Below are positions 8,979 through 17,232 of a DNA stretch of 23,093 nucleotides, piece after piece. The position numbers were made by a program, and so were the translations under genes. The stretch spans positions 1 to 23,093 of the forward strand of contig JACQXP010000332.1 of the NCBI GenBank assembly GCA_016208645.1, read 5' to 3'. How positions within the stretch are numbered: the stretch's first letter is position 1; every line of letters starts with the position of its first letter. The stretch is from Candidatus Methylomirabilota bacterium (GTDB taxonomy: Bacteria > Methylomirabilota > Methylomirabilia > Methylomirabilales > 2-02-FULL-66-22). The notes beneath the pieces were generated by a model that made no database searches, was not told the origin of the DNA, and saw only the letters and a program-made list of their open reading frames with translations.

Positions 8979-9371
8979 CTACGACTCGACGATCACGGCG
9001 TCGGCTTCGATCTCGACCAGGATTTCGGGTGCGATCAGCCGCTTCACCTCGACCATGCTGGTAGCCGGCCGGATCTCCCCGAAGAGCTCGCCGTGGGCCT
9101 TCCCGACCCTTTCCCACTCGTCAATGTTGGTGACGTAGATCCGCGTCCGTACGACGTCCGCCAGGCTGGCCCCGGCCGCGCGCAGGGCCGCCTCGATGTT
9201 CTTGAGGGCCTGCACGGCCTGGGCGTATGGATCGCCAACTCCCACAATCTTCCCGCTTGCGTCGGTGGCGGTCGTCCCGGACACGTGAACCGAGGACCCG
9301 ACGCGGACGGCCCGGGAGTATCCGACGATGGGCTCCCATGGGGTGCCGGTGGCGACGTTCTTTCTCTGCAT
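8979..9371 (-). CDS. Rid family (YjgF/YER057c) protein, non-archetypal
   Basis: Cytoplasmic trimeric protein of the Rid superfamily; RidA itself hydrolyses reactive enamines/imines from amino-acid metabolism. The 130-residue length and conserved blocks (VHVSGTTATD, YAQAVQALKNIEAALRAAGAS, VVRTRIYVTN, EIEADAVI) are clear. The arginine that RidA uses to hold the substrate carboxylate, normally in a P-A-R-x context, appears as threonine here (PATSMVEV). It therefore probably belongs to one of the Rid subgroups without proven deaminase activity. The start is uncertain: GAGGAG abuts an ATG at 9383, too close for use, and lies 12 nt before the ATG at 9371 chosen here. It lies 52 bp upstream of the VOC gene. 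Confidence 0.85.
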   Translation of the reverse strand: MQRKNVATGTPWEPIVGYSRAVRVGSSVHVSGTTATDASGKIVGVGDPYAQAVQALKNIEAALRAAGASLADVVRTRIYVTNIDEWERVGKAHGELFGEIRPATSMVEVKRLIAPEILVEIEADAVIVES

Positions 9372-9521
9372 GTCCGTACCCATCTCCTCGGTTGAAAGTC
9401 GTGGAGCGGGTGTTCGGGAACCTCCAGGAAGCGTTGGCCCCTTTGCCGTCAGATATTCTCAGAGGTTTCTTCGACAAGCAAGGTAGGTTCCAGGTGGGCG
9501 GCGGTCAGGGGATCTGTTTCG

Positions 9522-10106
9522 CTATCCGTGGATGCCAGTACTGGGAGGAAGAGGTCCACGGGGACAACCGGGTGCGGCCAGCATGCCCTTGATCTGGCCG
9601 GTGTGGTGCGCCTCGTGCCAGGCCTGCAGCTTCACCCACCCGCCGAGAGTGAACCACGTCCCGGTCGCCGGGTCCGGTGACCGGAGTGCCTCAGGATCAG
9701 CCCCCTGAAATCGCTCGAGCTCCGAGCGGAAGCGCCCATGGGCGACACCCAACTCTCGCTCCAGCTCTCCCCGGTCTCGGCTCGGACCCGGAATCAAGAC
9801 CTGCGGTGCCTCAAGCCGTCCGTACGGGTATCGGTCGAGAGCGGCCGTGTAAAGCGTCGAGCCGGCCGGCTGCTCCCGGGCGGAGTAGTCCCCCCGGATG
9901 AGCCTTCGCACCATCTTGCTTGTGCCGATCTCGGCGCGGAGGAGGTGTTCCCCAACCTCCGCGATGCACCACGACCCGGGCTCACGGCGGAACACCCACT
10001 GGGCAGTCGTCAAGGATCCGATCATTTCGAGAAGCTCCCCCCGAACCTTCTCCGCGAACTCCCACCCAGCGCGGAGCCCGGGGTGCAATTCCATCGGCAT
10101 CTGCAT
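9522..10106 (-). CDS. DinB-superfamily protein
   Basis: Putative metal-binding four-helix-bundle protein of the DinB/YfiT-like group, whose characterised members act as thiol-dependent transferases or have no known activity. Likely metal ligands are the His in VGEHLLRAE and the HEAHH cluster near the C terminus (AWHEAHHTGQI). The segment REPGSWCIAEVGEHL is characteristic of DinB_2 proteins. From the ATG at 10106 it has 194 residues, somewhat longer than the usual 150-170. A TTG at 10181 has GGAG 8 nt upstream and would add 25 residues unlike the family, so the start is open. The gene lies downstream of the heme-motif sensor gene on the same strand and may be transcribed with it. Substrate unknown. 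Confidence 0.75.
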   Translation of the reverse strand: MQMPMELHPGLRAGWEFAEKVRGELLEMIGSLTTAQWVFRREPGSWCIAEVGEHLLRAEIGTSKMVRRLIRGDYSAREQPAGSTLYTAALDRYPYGRLEAPQVLIPGPSRDRGELERELGVAHGRFRSELERFQGADPEALRSPDPATGTWFTLGGWVKLQAWHEAHHTGQIKGMLAAPGCPRGPLPPSTGIHG

Positions 10107-10208
10107 GGGGGTTCGTCCGAATCCTACTGGTTCGGGGTTCACCTTGCCAAACCACTTATCGCTCCTGGCAATTCGCGTCAAGAGGAATTCTCCGCCGACT
10201 GCGACGCG

Positions 10209-11852
10209 TCAAGTCAGGCGGCGCGGGGGACCCCCGTCCGGCTCTGGCTCGTCCGGGCCGAGTTGGGCCAGCGTCTCTTGGATCGCCCGTTCGATGTCGA
10301 TGGCATCGGCGCCGCCGGGGAACGGTATCAGCTCGAATCGTGTCAGCCCCCTCAGCGCCTGGAGGACGGCTGTGATCTTTCTCACGGACGTCCGGATGCC
10401 GTCCAGCGCGTGCTGAACCTGCCAGTCCGCCTGGTCGTTCAACGCCATGGCCAGCACGTTGCGACAGCCCTCGATCCCGGCTGCGGCGTTGTTGATATGG
10501 TGGGACAGGGTGACGGTCGCCGCCCGCAGGGCCTCCAAGGCCGCAATCTGCCGCTCCCGTTCGACGATCTGCGCCTGCGACTCCCGGAGGGTGCGGAAGC
10601 TGCGCTCCAGGTCCTGGTGCAGGATGGCCCGCTCTACGGTCCCACCCAACTGTGCCGCCAGGGCTTCCAGGAGCCGCAACTTCTCCTCGGCCAAGGGGAC
10701 CCGGGAATTGTCGAGGCACAGGATGCCCAGCAGCCCTGCCTTCGAACGGACCGGGAAGCAGGCGAACCTCCGCACCCCGGCCGGCGTCACCGCCCCCGCA
10801 CACGCGCATTCCACACCCGCCGCCCTGGCCTCTCGGATCAGCGTCTCGACATCCGTCTGGCTGAGTCCCCGCTGCACGACCATCGGGTCCCGGCGGTCCG
10901 GCGCCTCCAGGATGATGGCACCGGCGTCCACACCCAGGGCGTCCAGGGCGGCCTCCAGCGCCCGCGAGAATATCGTCTCCAGGTCCAGGGCTTCATTGGT
11001 GACCAACGCCACACGGTTGAGGGTGCGCAGCTCCTGGGTGCGTTCCGCCACCCGGGCCTCCAGTTCCTGCCCCCAGCGCCGGACTTCGCCCAGGTGTTCC
11101 AGAATCCGGCGACGCATCTGGTCGAGTCCTCGCGCCAGTTCCCCAACCTCGTCGGTCCGGTCGAGGGTCATGGGCGTGTCGTAGTTTCCCGCCTCGATCG
11201 CCCTCGCGGCCCGCCCCAGATCCGACAGCGGGGTGATGACTAGGCGTCGGAGGACGGCATAGGTCGTGGCGGTGAGCAGGAGAAACGCCAGCCCGGCGGA
11301 TCCCAGCATGTAGCCCAGGCTGGTCCGGAGCTGCCCTTCCATGGGATCCAGCGAGCGATCCACGACCAGCGCGCCCAGGAATCGCTGACGGGGATCGTGG
11401 CAGCCCTGGCAACGTGGGGTGTTAGGGATCAGGCTCGTGCTGCGGAGGACCGGAGACGGCTGGCGCGGGAGGACACGGGTCTCGCCGCGCGCCGCCGTCT
11501 GCCCGTCCGGGAGGTCGGACGGCAGGCTCGGTGGACCTTCGGCGAGGGGCCGGCCGGCCTGGTCCGGTCTCGAGGTGACCTTCACCGCCCCCGTGTGGTC
11601 CAGGACGAATACCCCCTGGATCCCGGGTTGCTGTCCCACGGTCCGGACGATGCGCTGGATCTCCGCCGGGTCGTTTGCCAACATGGCGTGTTCCAGCGTC
11701 GCCCGGATGGTGCTGGCGAGGTGCGCGGTGGCGTCGGCGGTATTCCGAAGGAGTTGGGCCCGCTGGTAGCGGATCAGGACCAGGAAGGACCCACCGACCG
11801 TAATGGCGAGGACAAGCGCCATTGCGGCCAGGACCTTCATCCGGAGCGTCAT
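10209..11852 (-). CDS. Membrane sensor with periplasmic CxxCH, HAMP, GAF and His box, lacking an ATPase domain
   Basis: This 547-residue protein looks like a histidine kinase cut short. It has an N-terminal membrane helix (about 7-27), a periplasmic domain of about 150 residues with one c-type heme motif CQGCH at 148-152, and a second helix (about 180-202). HAMP (about 203-255), a coiled coil, GAF (about 283-412) and a dimerisation/phosphotransfer helix with LSHHINN (H451) follow. The usual HATPase_c domain with N, G1 and G2 boxes is absent; the protein ends about 95 residues after the His box, with only 102 bp before the next gene. The acidic residue after the phospho-His is replaced by H452. 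GAGG lies 7 nt before the ATG. It lies 63 bp after a receiver-only gene, a likely partner. A redox- or ligand-sensing role through heme is inferred. Confidence 0.8.
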   Translation of the reverse strand: MTLRMKVLAAMALVLAITVGGSFLVLIRYQRAQLLRNTADATAHLASTIRATLEHAMLANDPAEIQRIVRTVGQQPGIQGVFVLDHTGAVKVTSRPDQAGRPLAEGPPSLPSDLPDGQTAARGETRVLPRQPSPVLRSTSLIPNTPRCQGCHDPRQRFLGALVVDRSLDPMEGQLRTSLGYMLGSAGLAFLLLTATTYAVLRRLVITPLSDLGRAARAIEAGNYDTPMTLDRTDEVGELARGLDQMRRRILEHLGEVRRWGQELEARVAERTQELRTLNRVALVTNEALDLETIFSRALEAALDALGVDAGAIILEAPDRRDPMVVQRGLSQTDVETLIREARAAGVECACAGAVTPAGVRRFACFPVRSKAGLLGILCLDNSRVPLAEEKLRLLEALAAQLGGTVERAILHQDLERSFRTLRESQAQIVERERQIAALEALRAATVTLSHHINNAAAGIEGCRNVLAMALNDQADWQVQHALDGIRTSVRKITAVLQALRGLTRFELIPFPGGADAIDIERAIQETLAQLGPDEPEPDGGPPRRLT

Positions 11853-11915
11853 GGGTGGGCCTCGAGGATAGCGTGGCCAAGCACAGGAGAACGGGCCGTC
11901 CGCCCCGCCGGCGGA

Positions 11916-12314
11916 TCAGGCGGGGGCGCCACCTGCGTTCTTCAATACGCCGGCCAAGAGGTCGGCCAGGGAATCAAAGACGAGCGGTTTCTCGATCACA
12001 CCGATCACACCGAGCTGATCAAGCGTGGTCGGAAATGGCGGAGCCTCGCTCCCGGCGAGGAGGATGACCCCTGGACGGGGGCGCAAGCCTTCGCACCGGG
12101 TCACCAGCTCCGCTCCAGTCATCCCGGCCAGGCACGCATCGGCGATCAGGATATCCACCGGCCACTCCCGGAGGAGCGCCAGCGCCAGCTCTCCCGATGC
12201 GACGGAACGGGCCTCGCGACAGTGCGCCTCCAGGAAACGAACCAGGGACCAGCGGACCAGCGGGTCCTCATCCACCACGAGACATCGAGCGCACGCCCCG
12301 GGAGTCATGGCCAT
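11916..12314 (-). CDS. Receiver-domain (CheY-like) protein without output domain
   Basis: Single response-regulator receiver domain of 132 residues. The acidic pair lies in LVVDEDP, the phosphoacceptor aspartate in IADACLAGMTG and the conserved lysine in VIEKP. The usual Thr/Ser switch position appears as alanine in VILLAG. No DNA-binding domain follows, and the frame ends right after the receiver. It would act as a phosphorelay intermediate or a protein-binding switch. It is encoded directly upstream of the heme-motif sensor on the same strand, so the two probably form a pair. The start is uncertain: ATG at 12314 or 12308, neither with a clear Shine-Dalgarno; a TTG at 12332 is also in frame. 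It follows the TorD-like gene by about 150 bp, with two small hairpins in the gap. Confidence 0.8.
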   Translation of the reverse strand: MAMTPGACARCLVVDEDPLVRWSLVRFLEAHCREARSVASGELALALLREWPVDILIADACLAGMTGAELVTRCEGLRPRPGVILLAGSEAPPFPTTLDQLGVIGVIEKPLVFDSLADLLAGVLKNAGGAPA

Positions 12315-12331
12315 TTGCAAGATGAAGCACA

Positions 12332-12382
12332 AACGGGGGCGAGCCTCTCGGCATCACCCCCGTTCGATGGTCATCACCATCG
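12332..12382. repeat. Two adjacent small hairpins between torD-like and receiver genes
   Basis: AACGGGGG at 12332-12339 pairs with CCCCCGTT at 12357-12364. Immediately next to it CGATGGT at 12365-12371 pairs with ACCATCG at 12376-12382 across a CATC tetraloop. On the minus strand they lie after the torD-like stop (12467) and just before the receiver gene start. They could be an attenuator, an mRNA processing point or a weak terminator; no T run follows them. Confidence 0.4.
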
Positions 12383-12466
12383 GGCACTCACCCGCTTCGC
12401 GTGCGTGTCTGAGCCCGAGCGCGTTCAGCCCACCGCGGGGCGTGCCGTGGCTCCAGATCGCCGCCG

Positions 12467-13135
12467 TCAGATTTCACCCGAAGAGGTCAGGGCCTCGGCC
12501 TCCTGTACCAGGTATGCCTCCATCAGGCTTGCGATTCCGCGATAGAACGGCCCGGCAGCCCGTTCACGGACGCGTTCACACAGCGCCGGAACCCACTGTA
12601 TCAGGTGTTCCTGGAGCAACCTCTTCTGGAAACCACGCACCCGGTGAATCTCGCCGATCTCCTCGCGATCCCAGGCTCGGGCCTCTGCCCCGCACAGGAA
12701 TTCCATGCAGGCCAGTTCCAGCCCGACATGATCCGGCAGATCCTTGAAATCCTCCGAGACCGCTGCGCCCGCCTCGCGATACAACTGCTTCACCGCCAGG
12801 GTCGAGGGACCCATGAGAAGGCCCCCGACCCGAGTATCGCCCACCTCCCGTTCGTCGCGATAGACCGCTTCGTACGGGGTGACGTACCGCCCCAGGGGGA
12901 CCATGAAGAGATCCTGGAACTCCTGGTCCAGAGCCGCATAGTCCCCCTGGAACCCTCTGACGAACTGCCGGAGATCGTCGGCCACGCCCGCCCCGAACAT
13001 CTCCTCCAGCCCATCCACGAATCCATCCGCCAAGAGCGGGGCGACCATCGCCGCACTGGGTACCTCCAGGAAGGCCGCCGAGAGGAATCGGTACATATTG
13101 GCACGGGCCGTGGCCCAACTCACCCGATCCGTCAT
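12467..13135 (-). CDS. TorD/DmsD/NarJ-family molybdoenzyme chaperone
   Basis: Cytoplasmic chaperone that holds a molybdoenzyme apoprotein, masks its twin-arginine signal and helps cofactor insertion before Tat export. It has 222 residues and is predicted all-helical. Family features include the N-terminal RANMYRFLSAAFLEVP and the central LPDHVGLELACMEFLC, which matches the DHxxxEL motif region of TorD-like proteins. The start ATG at 13135 overlaps the stop of the ferredoxin subunit gene by 4 bp (ATGA), so this frame is fixed by context; a longer open frame reaching 13393 is not credible because it runs back over the upstream gene. Its client is almost certainly the Tat-exported molybdopterin subunit encoded two genes upstream. 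Confidence 0.9.
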   Translation of the reverse strand: MTDRVSWATARANMYRFLSAAFLEVPSAAMVAPLLADGFVDGLEEMFGAGVADDLRQFVRGFQGDYAALDQEFQDLFMVPLGRYVTPYEAVYRDEREVGDTRVGGLLMGPSTLAVKQLYREAGAAVSEDFKDLPDHVGLELACMEFLCGAEARAWDREEIGEIHRVRGFQKRLLQEHLIQWVPALCERVRERAAGPFYRGIASLMEAYLVQEAEALTSSGEI

Positions 13136-13710
13136 TTCTTCACGAACCTCGCGGACGGCTTTGTCAGGGCGGGATCCGAGAACCCCTCCGGCGCGTTCTG
13201 CCCCGCCTGGGCGGGGTTGAAGTCCGGAACATAGGTGAGAGCCTTGCCGACGCAGGTCGTCGCGCAGGCGGGCTGGAGCCCCTTGTCCACCCGCTCGACG
13301 CACAGGGTGCACTTCTCGACCTTCTGCGAGGACTCGTTCCACTGGGGCGCCCCGTACGGACAGGCCCAAACGCAGTACTTGCACCCGATGCACTTCTCCT
13401 GATCAATCAGGACGATCCCGTCCGAGGCCCGCTTGGAGATCGCGTTGACCGGACAGGAGTTCATGCAGGCGGGCGTCTGGCAGTGGTTGCACGCGGAGGT
13501 GACGAAGGTCCGCCAGACATTGGGGTAGGTGCCCCCTTCCTGCACGACCACCCAGCGATAACTGAGGTGGAGCGGCCGCTGGGGACTGCCCCCCTTGAAG
13601 AGGAGGGGGGAGTTGGCGGGAGCGGTGTTCTGCTCCGCCTTGCACGCGACCGTGCAGCTATGGCACCCGATACAGCGTCCCAGGTCAATCAGCCAACCGC
13701 GCTGCGCCAT
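13132..13710 (-). CDS. Four-cluster [4Fe-4S] ferredoxin subunit (TtrB/DmsB/NrfC-like)
   Basis: Electron-transfer subunit of a molybdopterin oxidoreductase. The 192 residues contain 16 cysteines in four groups: CIGCHSCTVAC near the N terminus, CNHCQTPACMNSC, CIGCKYCVWAC, and CTLC with CATTC. This is the arrangement for four [4Fe-4S] clusters seen in TtrB, PsrB, DmsB and ArrB. No signal peptide is visible, so it would be exported folded and bound to the catalytic subunit through the twin-arginine signal of that subunit. The start ATG at 13710 has GGAGG about 9 nt upstream and lies 17 bp after the catalytic subunit gene. It would pass electrons between the molybdenum subunit and a membrane or cytochrome partner. 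The exact family name depends on the catalytic subunit. Confidence 0.93.
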   Translation of the reverse strand: MAQRGWLIDLGRCIGCHSCTVACKAEQNTAPANSPLLFKGGSPQRPLHLSYRWVVVQEGGTYPNVWRTFVTSACNHCQTPACMNSCPVNAISKRASDGIVLIDQEKCIGCKYCVWACPYGAPQWNESSQKVEKCTLCVERVDKGLQPACATTCVGKALTYVPDFNPAQAGQNAPEGFSDPALTKPSARFVKK

Positions 13711-13727
13711 GACTCCTCACCTCCCCT

Positions 13728-16637
13728 CTAAGCCTTCACCAGTTTGACCCGGCTGTCATAGAAGGACACGCTGCCCCCGATCTTGTCCTGGATCGAGGTG
13801 TTCAGGACCTTGCCCTTGAACTGGTCCAGCCGCATGATCGGGTTGACTTGAATCCCGGTCCCCCGGCTGGGGTCGGCGCCCTGGGCAACCCCATCCACCA
13901 CGTACGGCTTGGCCGCCAGTTCCCAGTGGCCGAAGTGGTGGGACACCGCGATCACCCCAGGCCGCACACCCTCGGTGACCTTGGCCTTGCCTACCACCCC
14001 GCCCGGGCTCGTGGCGGAGACCAACCGGACCGCATCGCCGTCCCGGATCCCCAGCCGCTTGGCATCCGAGGCGTTGATCTCCACGAAGTTCTCCGGCTGG
14101 ATGATCATGAGCCACGGGATGCTCGCCGTCCGCGCCTGGGCGTGCCAGACCATCTTGTAGGTGATGAGCTGGAACGGAAACTCCTTCTCGTCCACAGTGG
14201 CGATGGCCGTGTTGTCGGCGAACTTCGGCGGGTCGTATTGGGGGAGCCCGTCGAAGTATTGCCCGGTCATCGAGTCCTTGGTAGTGGCCAGTTGCTCGAT
14301 GTAGATGTGGATCAGGTTGCCGTACTTGTACTTGAGGTACTTTCCGTCGTACTCGTTCCCCGGGTCCTCGAACACGCCCCCCTTGGCCACGATCTCGTTG
14401 ATGGGCTTCCCGGTGTTCTTGGACAGGTTCTGGAGCCCCTTCTTGTAGAAGTCCCAGTAGGTGTTCAGGGGGCTGCCGTCCTGGAAGGCCTTGTCGCCCA
14501 CGCCGGGGAGCCCCAGGGCCTTGGCCAGGCCGATGTGGATGTCGCCGACGGTCTTGGTGTTGGGGAGGACCGGCGTGTAGACGTTGGGCGCGTCCGGATT
14601 GAACGGCACCGTTCCGATGTCCTTGCCGTCCAGCTTGCCCACCACGGGCTGCTGCAGGGGGGTGGCCTTGGTCAGGATGGTGGGCGTCATGCCGGGGAAT
14701 GCCCAATTCTCCAGGTAGGTCGTGTCCGGCAGGACGTAGTCGGCGAAGGCCGCCACCTCGCCCATGTTCAGGCTGATGGCCACGAACAGCTCCAGCTTCT
14801 TCTCGTCCTTCACGTAGTCTTCGAAGGTCTTCCGCAGGGCCGGCGTGCTGTAGGGCCAGGCGTTCCAGTAGGTGATCAACGCCTTGATCGGGTAGGGGTA
14901 GCCCTCGGCCGCGCTGGGGATGACCTCCTGGTAGTTGCCGTGGGTGGCATAGGGGAACCACGGCCGCTTGGCCGGATAGCCCCCGTCCCGCCTGAAGAGG
15001 TTCGGCGCGTCCTTCTCGTAGTGCTTGACCGTCCGGTTCAGCTTGATGCCCTTGGCCGAGACGCCGCCTGGTACAGTCCCCAGCGGCGTGACCCCTGACC
15101 CTTCCGGATACCCGCCGCCGCCTCCGCCGTTGCCTCCCCGCCAGTCGTAGTTTCCGGTCAGCGTGTTCAATATGTTGATTGAGAGTTGGTTGTATACGCC
15201 GTTCGTGTGCTGGACGGCGCCGCGATAGGCATTCGTGACCGCCTGCTTCCCCGCCGCTGCGAACTCGCTGGCCAGCGTGACGATCAGGTCAACGCTCAGG
15301 CCGCAGTCCGCGGCGTACTGTGCCAGGGACCTGGAGAACACCCGCTCCTTCAAGAGCTGGAAAACGGTCTTGCAGCGGCGGCCGGCCACCGTCACCTCGC
15401 CAGGCTCCATATCCCCGACCAGGGCTGCGCCTGCGATCTCTTTCGGCCCGCCGCCGGACCATGCGACATAGTTCTCCTTCTTGCCGCCGATGGCGTCGGC
15501 CCGCAGATACCGGCGGGCCTCGGCGTGGCTCGGATCCACCACGACCAGGCGGGTGGCGTCGGTCCAGGTCGGCTCGCCGCTCGCCTTGGCGGCCGCCTGA
15601 TTCGCATTGGCCAGATACTTCGCGTCGTACTTCTTGGTTTCCAGCATCCACCGCGCCATCCCCAGGGCCAACGCGGCGTCACCACCCGGCTTGACCGGGA
15701 CCCAGCGATGGGCCAGCGCCGCCGTGTTGGAGAAGCGGGGGTCCACCACCACGTATTTCCCGCCCTTGGCCCGGAAGTCCATCAGCTTGCGAGCTGTGGC
15801 CACCATGGGGAAGTTCGCCTCCAGGAAGCTGGAGCCGAACAGCATGATGTACTTGGCCTCGACGATGTCGGGTTTGAAGTGGTTCTTGCGCCCCCGGTTC
15901 GCCTTCTCGTCCCAGGTCATCAGTTCGTTGGCCACGTGGTGGGACGTCTCGCAGATGCTGGTGTGATCTTCCTTCTTGTTGATGGTGCCGAAGCCGCTCG
16001 CCCACACCCGGTCCGTGAACCCGCCCTCGATGGAACGGCCCGGAGAGTAGAGGACCTGGTTGGCGATGGGACCGAGCTCCGGCGTCGCAGGGTCGATGAG
16101 CGTCTTGAGGTCGCGGAGTGGCTTCAACTTGGCGGCGATCTCCTCGAATGCCTGCTCCCAGGTGATCGCCTTCCACTGGCCGGAGCCGCGGGGCCCGACC
16201 CGCTTCAAGGGCTGCTTGATCCGGTAGGGGTCATAGACCACCTGGACGCCGGCCTGGCCCTTGGCGCACAGCCGGCCGGGCTTCTTCTTGGCCACATCCA
16301 CTGAAGTGCTGTACGGGGGCCGTTCGTCCGGGTCGAAGTTGTTGGGATGGTAGGGGTTGCCGTCAATCTTCAGGAGCACGCCGTGCTTCACCCGCGCCAT
16401 GATCCCGCAGCGGCTGTGGCAGTTCTGGCACACGCTCATGATCACCTGGACGCCGGCATCCACCTCGGTGGCGTCGGGGGGATTCTGGCCGGTCACCAGG
16501 GCCGAGACTGGCGCGGGCTTCACCAGGTTTCGGACGCTTGCCCCGGCGGCAAGCGTCCCGCTGATCAACAGGAACCGCCGCCGGTTCATATCCGGATTCA
16601 GGATGTTACAAAGGCCCGTCTTCCGCGACTCTGCCAT
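13728..16637 (-). CDS. Tat-exported molybdopterin oxidoreductase, tetrathionate reductase subunit A-like
   Basis: Periplasmic catalytic subunit of the DMSO-reductase (CISM) family. It has 969 residues from the ATG at 16637, which has GGAGG 8 nt upstream; a GTG at 16646 is possible. A twin-arginine signal (NRRRFLLISG, residues 18-27) leads the protein. The N-terminal [4Fe-4S] site has C70, C73, C77 and C124. C229 in SICETSHH is the likely molybdenum ligand. Segments GNPYHP, PLKRVGPRGSGQW, TWTDATRLVV, EGYPYPIKA, FADYVLPDTTYLENW and GVRPGVIAVSHHFGHWE are colinear with Salmonella TtrA as I remember it. The length also fits TtrA/SrdA better than ArrA or ArxA (about 800-850). Substrate is uncertain: tetrathionate, selenate, arsenic or another oxyanion. 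The ferredoxin subunit and chaperone follow; a triheme cytochrome precedes. Confidence 0.9.
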   Translation of the reverse strand: MAESRKTGLCNILNPDMNRRRFLLISGTLAAGASVRNLVKPAPVSALVTGQNPPDATEVDAGVQVIMSVCQNCHSRCGIMARVKHGVLLKIDGNPYHPNNFDPDERPPYSTSVDVAKKKPGRLCAKGQAGVQVVYDPYRIKQPLKRVGPRGSGQWKAITWEQAFEEIAAKLKPLRDLKTLIDPATPELGPIANQVLYSPGRSIEGGFTDRVWASGFGTINKKEDHTSICETSHHVANELMTWDEKANRGRKNHFKPDIVEAKYIMLFGSSFLEANFPMVATARKLMDFRAKGGKYVVVDPRFSNTAALAHRWVPVKPGGDAALALGMARWMLETKKYDAKYLANANQAAAKASGEPTWTDATRLVVVDPSHAEARRYLRADAIGGKKENYVAWSGGGPKEIAGAALVGDMEPGEVTVAGRRCKTVFQLLKERVFSRSLAQYAADCGLSVDLIVTLASEFAAAGKQAVTNAYRGAVQHTNGVYNQLSINILNTLTGNYDWRGGNGGGGGGYPEGSGVTPLGTVPGGVSAKGIKLNRTVKHYEKDAPNLFRRDGGYPAKRPWFPYATHGNYQEVIPSAAEGYPYPIKALITYWNAWPYSTPALRKTFEDYVKDEKKLELFVAISLNMGEVAAFADYVLPDTTYLENWAFPGMTPTILTKATPLQQPVVGKLDGKDIGTVPFNPDAPNVYTPVLPNTKTVGDIHIGLAKALGLPGVGDKAFQDGSPLNTYWDFYKKGLQNLSKNTGKPINEIVAKGGVFEDPGNEYDGKYLKYKYGNLIHIYIEQLATTKDSMTGQYFDGLPQYDPPKFADNTAIATVDEKEFPFQLITYKMVWHAQARTASIPWLMIIQPENFVEINASDAKRLGIRDGDAVRLVSATSPGGVVGKAKVTEGVRPGVIAVSHHFGHWELAAKPYVVDGVAQGADPSRGTGIQVNPIMRLDQFKGKVLNTSIQDKIGGSVSFYDSRVKLVKA

Positions 16638-16661
16638 TTCACTCACCTCCCTCGCCTCGCC

Positions 16662-17096
16662 TCAGTTCGCGTAAAACTTCTTGGACGACGGTCCCGATTT
16701 GCCGTGGCACGCGCCGCACGAGGCGACGTCCGCGTTCTTCCGAATCTGTTCCCCCGAATGCTGCACCAGATCCACTTTCCCGTGACAGGACGTGCAGGTT
16801 TCGTTCGTCACGCCCACCTTCGCGTCGTAGCCCGGCGCGAACGGAACCATGGCGGCATGAGCCTCTTTGATCTTCGGATTCAGCGTGGTCCGCTTCATGA
16901 TGTCGCCGTGGCAGCTCAGGCAGTTCTTGTTGAACCAGGGCGACTTGGCATCGTGGAGCGCCGCGAGGTCCGGGACATCGGCCCGCGGCGGGCCGGGTGC
17001 GACGCCCGGTGCCACCACGCATCCGGCCAGGACCAGCGCCAACCCGCCCAGCACCGTCAGCCCGAACAGTCTTCTGTACGACCCGTGCGCCATCAT
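16662..17096 (-). CDS. Triheme c-type cytochrome lipoprotein
   Basis: Small periplasmic electron carrier anchored by lipid. With the ATG at 17096, preceded by a strong AGGAGGAG Shine-Dalgarno 5-6 nt upstream, the protein has 144 residues. A longer frame opening at 17273 runs through the intergenic repeat and is rejected. An n-region and hydrophobic helix end in the lipobox LVLAGC (C26). Three CxxCH heme motifs follow at 59-63, 101-105 and 127-131, with further histidines (H48, H80, H113) as possible second axial ligands. It is the first gene of the oxidoreductase operon, 24 bp before the molybdopterin subunit, so it is the likely electron partner of that enzyme. I do not recognise a named cytochrome family. 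Confidence 0.88.
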   Translation of the reverse strand: MMAHGSYRRLFGLTVLGGLALVLAGCVVAPGVAPGPPRADVPDLAALHDAKSPWFNKNCLSCHGDIMKRTTLNPKIKEAHAAMVPFAPGYDAKVGVTNETCTSCHGKVDLVQHSGEQIRKNADVASCGACHGKSGPSSKKFYAN

Positions 17097-17200
17097 CGCT
17101 TCTCCTCCTGGCTGTGACCCGTGTCCGCCGGATGCGCCGACCTTCAGAAAAGGCAAAGGACGAGATCCCGACACCGCGGGACCCCGGCCTCCTTTGCCAA

Positions 17201-17232
17201 TTCCGGTTTCCGCGGCGTCGCGGAAACCGGAA
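17201..17232. repeat. Perfect 14-bp inverted repeat
   Basis: TTCCGGTTTCCGCG (17201-17214) is exactly complementary to 17219-17232 across a GCGT loop. It directly adjoins the CCCTGAGCTTGTCGAAGGG element. It could act as an operator, a hairpin in the leader of the oxidoreductase mRNA (which is read in the minus direction), or part of a dispersed repeat. Confidence 0.65.

Noticed and set aside
9738..11243. Plus-strand open frame (about 500 codons) opposite the DinB-like and sensor genes
   Set aside because: The minus-strand genes show real domains; the plus translation shows none and crosses two genes.
12467..13393. A 308-residue version of the TorD-like protein starting at 13393
   Set aside because: The first 86 codons overlap the ferredoxin subunit in another frame and do not resemble the family; the ATGA overlap at 13132-13135 gives the proper start.
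13848..15098. Plus-strand open frame (about 416 codons) within the TtrA-like gene
   Set aside because: Antisense shadow of the molybdopterin subunit, with no recognisable motifs.
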